The notes below the pieces were generated by a model. The model made no database searches. It worked only from the letters and a program-made list of their open reading frames with translations, and had not been told where the DNA came from. A stretch of 64,000 bases of DNA, taken from assembly GCF_037042905.1 (NCBI RefSeq), contig NC_087259.1:21548001-21612000 (forward strand), read 5' to 3'. A program made the translations under genes and the position numbers. Origin of the DNA: Lytechinus pictus (Eukaryota; Echinodermata; Echinoidea; Temnopleuroida; Toxopneustidae). Of the stretch, positions 60,601 through 64,000 are shown piece by piece; the stretch's first letter is position 1, and the number at the start of each line of letters is the position of its first letter.

Positions 60601-63364
60601 ATTTGGTCTAATTACCATTCTGTCAACACATCACTTGTTCTCATACCATGCCCAGATAATCTGAATTTCATTTCATCTACTTATTATTTTTGACTTTGTC
60701 CAAATAAATTTTTTTTCACAAACAGCTGATCTGATCGACTTCTAGTACCAGGTAATTGATGTTAAACAAAATGAAGACTATACAATATAAGACAAATGGT
60801 TTCAGGGTCACGTGTCATTTAATAGACAAGCTTGGATTAGACCATTGGGTTGAGACCAATGGAAAGTAAGCCAAGTAGGTGAAGACCAAGTGGCAACTGA
60901 CCCTCTGAACCCCTCTTACCTGTCCATTTATGTTTGCTGCCGTTATAAAATCCCCGAGAGCATAGGACAAGCTGTAACCCGCATAGATACCAATGTTGTA
61001 ACCACCAAGTGCTATCCCACGGACGCTCGCTGCAAAATAATCAGCAATAAGACTGGAAGCAAACGGTGTACAGCCGGCTTCTCTGTATTGAAAGAAAACA
61101 AAAGAGAAAGTGCTAGTTTTACACAAAGGTCTAGAGTTAAAATATCACACAAGTGAGCTCATGAAAAGGTTGGGCTTGCAAGAATCGGATGTGGGAGTAA
61201 TAGAGAGGAGCAGTTCGAGATGGATGAGCCAGGTATTGAGGAGGGAAGATGGTGAACCTGTGAAAGTAGCTAGGATCTGAGAGCAACAGGGAAATGCTGA
61301 CTGAAATACACAATGATGATGCTAAACTATTTCCATGATTTCCAGATTACAAAAAAATTGAAAAATAACTACATGTATATGAATGCTCCAGTACAGAGTC
61401 AAAGTGTGCACAGGTCTCCACCATATCACAAATATCACAGTGAAACTGCCTTGAACTGCCCACTTACCCAAATCCCAATCCAAATCTTAGAATGACGAGA
61501 TGCCAGTATTCTGTAGCAAACCCAGTAAGAAGCGTCATCAGACTCCAGAAGGCCAAGCAGATAGCAAGAAGAAATTTACGATTGGTAATATCAGCCAAAT
61601 ATCCAAGTCCAATGCCTGGAATTATAGACAGAAAAGGTCAAATAATGAATGACTTCATAAGCAGTTCCCCATTTCGTTTTGATTTTTGCCTTTGCTTATA
61701 AATAATTCATGTTGCAAACTTTTAAAATTATGAATAAAATAAATGCAATTTGAATCAAATTAAACTATATATTATTAGTCCAGTCTTTTGATTTGACAAT
61801 GAGAGCAGGAGAAAAGATTTCCACAGACTATGACTTGTGCCAGGTACTAACCTTTGGCATGATAATTTCACGGCTTTCCTCAAGCACTGACTTTCTGAAA
61901 AACTATGCAATTAATTATAATAATAATAATAATAGGCATTTATATAGCGCCATCTATCTAGAAATACTCTATTCCGAGGCGCGTTGTTATTATTATTACC
62001 CCGGCTTTAGCTCGAGCTGCCTTTCACCGCTCATGCATTCAAGGAATTAATCCTGCCGGGTACCCATTCACCTCACCTGGGTCGAGTGCAGCACAATGTG
62101 GATAAATTTCTTGCTGAAGGAAATTACGCCATGGCTGGGATTGCCTTTGCTTCAACGAGGCCCACCAAAAGGTTACATGTATACCATCAACATATTAAAT
62201 TCGACATACCTGCGAATGTGTAAATAACAATGAAGATAGGTCCAGCTAAAATCTGGTACTGAAAGCCACCTCCAGTCCTATCATAATAACATACTTCTGT
62301 ATTGTTGGGACCAAGGTACGAATTACACCTGCACATTGAAATGAGAAAAAAAAATGTGAGCACTGTTTGATAACAATTGTTAGCACTGACCAGAAATTCA
62401 GCAATAACAATTAACAGAATGTGACAAAAATATGACATATATTAATGTAAACCTCTTGTCTGACATCTTGAAGAGCAAATGTTTTCCCAACATACACTAC
62501 ATTTTTGTAGTAATTTGAACAATTAATCATATTAAATTGGATCGCATTGTCTTACAACTTTGTGTTTATTATTTGTACCAACCTTAAGCATGTTAAAGCC
62601 TATCTTTAGTTTTAATAAATCCAACCCCTGAGAGTGTACATGTATGTAACTACTCTAATTCATTACAAGATTATATAAATGTATGCGTCTAATATGATGT
62701 AAAGGATAAAAAATAAAAAATGTCTTTTACTGGATAAATTAAACATTTTTATATCAAAATTATTTCAATCGAGCGCCAAATCAAAATAAAATATCTGCAT
62801 ATTCATATCTTGTGTCTATAGAACACCTTCTCAAGCATGGAATGGGCTGAAAATTTCAGAATATGATTTCTGTCTGTAGCTTTCTAATATCCAATCAGTA
62901 AATTTGTAAAATAAGTGCTCAAAGTTCTCTTTAAATAAAATTTAAAAAGCTTACTAAGAGAGGGTGCTTGATGCTAAATTTAAACTATAACAGCTTCAGA
63001 AGAAAGATCAAGTGACCATTAAACCTCAGGTAATATTGGAATGTTCGATGATACTTGTTTACAAATCACATGGGTGACCTTCTCTCTAGATTTGACCAAG
63101 CATTAATACTAAAATCGTCTCAACTTACTGTGTTTTTGTAGCATTTTTGGGACAGCCATCCTTGCCTATCTCTTCCTTGGAGACATTCTTTAGTTCCAGA
63201 CACCCAAAATCACCATAGCCTATCTCCTGAGCCATGGGTTGTGTACAGATGGCCAGAGCATAACGGTCAAGCTGGTTCAATAGGTAGGTGACCAGCAGAA
63301 TTAAGAGGACATACAGGGCATAGGCACCTTTGCGATCAAAGCGGAACTCTGAACTGGTAGCCAT
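51625..63364 (-). CDS. Spinster-like major-facilitator transporter, nine exons
   Basis: Predicted 12-TM solute carrier. Exons on the minus strand: 63364-63129, 62328-62210, 61615-61468, 61082-60920, 58753-58531, 57599-57409, 53792-53708, 53032-52834 and 51763-51625. All are GT-AG and phase-consistent, giving 1503 nt, 500 residues. TM1 carries LLNQLDRYALAI (about 28-39), the Asp-Arg pair typical of Spinster-like proteins. The first external loop (about 42-95) is Cys-rich with sequons at N60, N74 and N87. The loop 2-3 motif is GLGYLADITNRK (about 120-132), and GFGEAGCTP (about 166-174) is the family's G-E-A block. The second-half motif is GGFISDR (337-343). The cytosolic tail ends with D480-SSP-LL485, an acidic dileucine. 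Spinster proteins move sphingolipids or lysophospholipids; the substrate here is unknown. Introns hold many repeats. Confidence is high for the MFS call and moderate for the subfamily. Confidence 0.92.
52500..52810 (-). mobile_element. tRNA-headed SINE-like repeat in transporter intron 8
   Basis: On the minus strand, 52810 leftwards reads GGGGGCGTGGCTCAGTCGGT, a good pol III A box. A degenerate B box (GGTTTTGAGTCCC) follows about 60 nt on. The body extends to about 52500 and contains two related GTTGTGCCTCT blocks (52536 and 52588). It is unlike the SINE family at 37505 apart from the tRNA head. It could also be a lone tRNA pseudogene, but the extra body favours a SINE. Confidence 0.6.
53955..56484. 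mobile_element. 2.53-kb TTAA element with internal satellite (transporter intron 6)
   Basis: Both ends carry the identical inverted 20-mer TTAAGGACGTTCCACAGTTA (53955 rightward, 56484 leftward), so TTAA flanks the element. The interior is mostly a degenerate tandem array of a ~232-bp unit. Units beginning AAAATCCATGTCATTTTCAT start near 54410, 54638, 54871, 55104, 55336 and 55562, with decayed units near 53978, 55785 and 55998. Each unit contains ATTTGTAGAGGAATATATT, GGTCCATGTGCTCGTTTT and GTTGCGAGTTGG. No transposase frame is present. Confidence 0.85.
56837..57000. mobile_element. MITE with GTTTCAT subterminal ends
   Basis: Left TCTGGGGAGTGTTTCAT and right ATGAAACGCCCCCCTGA are inverted. 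TCCGACAAGT-type motifs repeat in both orientations inside. A related decayed copy lies at 58092-58217, sharing CAGATCTGAC and TATTGGCTnAGnGGnACTGTTACTA-type sequence. Non-coding. Confidence 0.65.
57066..57196. mobile_element. 131-bp palindromic MITE with CAGGGGCCGCGGAAC ends
   Basis: CAGGGGCCGCGGAACGG at the left and CCGGTTCCGCGGCCCCTG at the right are near-perfect inverted repeats, with G- and C-runs just inside. TATGT flanks both sides (57061-57065 and 57197-57201). The CAGGGGC terminus resembles hAT-type ends, although only 5 bp of duplication is visible. Confidence 0.8.
58092..58217. mobile_element. Decayed relative of the 56837-57000 MITE (transporter intron 5)
   Basis: Shares CAGATCTGACGACTTTCTTTCG-like sequence, ATTGGCTAAGGGGCACTGTTACTA-like sequence and a terminal TTCATGAAACCCTTCC with 56837-57000. 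Ends are poorly kept, so the boundaries are approximate. Confidence 0.45.
58754..60376 (-). repeat. ~73-bp minisatellite copying the intron 4/exon 5 acceptor
   Basis: The GGTAAGATCTTAAC marker recurs at 58775, 58847, 58919, 58998, 59071, 59144, 59217, 59290, 59363, 59436, 59509, 59581, 59653 and 59726, decayed at 59805 and resuming at 60330: about 15 units of 72-73 bp (one of 79). On the minus strand each unit has the intron-end TTTTTCTCAG followed by about 40 nt of exon 5 (GGTTGGCATTGGGTGTTCTG onward, W-x-W-V-F-W-I). True exon 5 is the last unit. About nine units keep the AG; the others read CTCATG or CTCGGG. Confidence 0.9.
59810..60327. mobile_element. TIR element inserted in the minisatellite
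   Basis: The ends ACCCCCGTCACACT and AGTGTGACGGGGGT are perfect 14-bp inverted repeats. TAA lies on both sides (59807-59809 and 60328-60330), and the minisatellite phase resumes after it. A 3-bp TAA duplication is the type made by PIF/Harbinger elements. The interior is saturated with GCATTC/GAATGC motifs in both orientations and has no transposase. Confidence 0.8.
60590..60897. mobile_element. Fold-back built on TTGGTCTAAT motifs, copy 2
   Basis: CACTTGATCTGATATCAATT and TTTGGTCTAATTACCA on the left (60588-60620) face GGATTAGACCATTGGGTTGA and GAAGACCAAGTGGCAAC on the right (60832-60897). It has the same layout as 16290-16685. It lies in transporter intron 4, ending just before exon 4. Confidence 0.55.
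61917..62165 (-). mobile_element. tRNA-SINE family member, copy 3 (transporter intron 2)
   Basis: On the minus strand the tail reads GGCGCTATATAAATGCC followed by (ATT)n at 61917-61934. The body has GGTACCCATTCACCTCACCTGGGT-type sequence (about 62060) in common with copies 1 and 2. The remainder is diverged and the tRNA head is not clear. Confidence 0.65.
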
Positions 63365-64000
63365 TATGATGGCTATTAGTGCCGTTTACTGGATCTGACG
63401 GAGAGAATTGTGAAACAAACACACACACAGAAAAAATAAATAAACCACAACATCTTTGGTTTATAATACAGGGCTGATCATAGTTAAATAAAGTAAACAA
63501 TATAGATCTGTACAATTTGAATAAGGTTAAATCAAATGTGTATACATGTAAGTTCAGCAGTTTTTCCCTGAACTTTAAGATTGGTACGGTTCAGGCAGGG
63601 TTTGGCAATTCTTGACTGAAAAATAAAAAATCTTGAACAGATTGGAAGCATAGAGCAACATGAGCATTTGATTTCTTGAATAATAAATATTCATGAACTA
63701 GCTTTCCTTGTTTTCAAAATTGGTTACAATAGATCTACATAAAAAATCAAGCATTGATCAACTAGACCAGTACAAAAGAAAATAAGTCAATTGTCCTACA
63801 ATGCCAAGTAAACTTCATCACATCATGACCCTGATCACTTGTTCACTGCAACCACCTGCCTGTGGTGTACATGTAACTGCAACATAACGAAAGGCAATTA
63901 AAATATATTTGAACATGTTAGAATTTCAAAACAATTTTAAAACATGTCCTGATCGTTCATTCATTAATCTGAGATGTTTGTGATTTCTGTTCTCTTTCAT
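63365..64000 (-). other. Upstream region of the transporter gene
   Basis: Immediately upstream of the Met on the minus strand, TCTCCGTCAG|ATCCAG near 63390 could be a 5' UTR splice acceptor. An ACACACAC tract follows at 63419-63428. No other gene or clear core promoter is seen to the window edge. Confidence 0.35.

Overview
This is 64 kb of AT-rich, repeat-dense animal DNA. It looks like a marine deuterostome, most likely a sea urchin or close relative. The basis is metazoan-style split genes, CR1/L2-type LINEs (one with a 2A-like peptide before its endonuclease), tRNA-derived SINEs sharing a LINE tail, and many small TIR elements including TTAA-flanked fold-backs. The species is inferred; I ran no database search.

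Only two host genes can be supported, and they converge tail to tail. On the plus strand, 33612-44103 encodes deoxyhypusine synthase in eight coding exons. They join without a frame error into 380 residues and keep the catalytic Lys and His and the NAD/spermidine-site motifs. On the minus strand, 63364-51625 encodes a 500-residue, 12-TM major-facilitator transporter of the Spinster-like class in nine exons. It has a possible lysosomal dileucine signal at its C-terminus. The two genes are functionally unrelated as far as the sequence shows.

Positions 1-33600 hold no recognisable host gene. They carry MITEs, tandem repeats and LINE remains: (i) a C-terminal LINE scrap at 17058-17282; (ii) a decayed reverse transcriptase at 23474-24892; (iii) a nearly complete LINE at 25078-29339 (minus) whose single ORF is split by a 499-bp element with an 8-bp target duplication; (iv) a 5'-truncated, frameshifted LINE at about 30040-31713 (plus). 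Its (ATT)n-tailed 3' end resembles the SINE tails found elsewhere in the window.

The introns of both genes are packed with mobile DNA. In the deoxyhypusine synthase gene these are poly-G-ended hAT-like MITEs, a tRNA-SINE, a repeat with perfect DR1 nuclear-receptor motifs, and a 1.9-kb TTAA-bounded palindrome with about 750-bp arms. In the transporter gene they are a 2.53-kb TTAA element with an internal ~232-bp satellite, and a ~73-bp minisatellite. Each minisatellite unit copies the intron 4/exon 5 3' splice site, giving an array of decoy acceptors. Between the genes, a 963-bp TIR element carries the start of a RecQ-like helicase gene.

The observations most worth following are the signal-peptide-plus-2A N-terminus of the LINE, the exact self-insertion of a TTAA MITE into itself (13091-14245), the splice-acceptor minisatellite, and the helicase-bearing TIR element.
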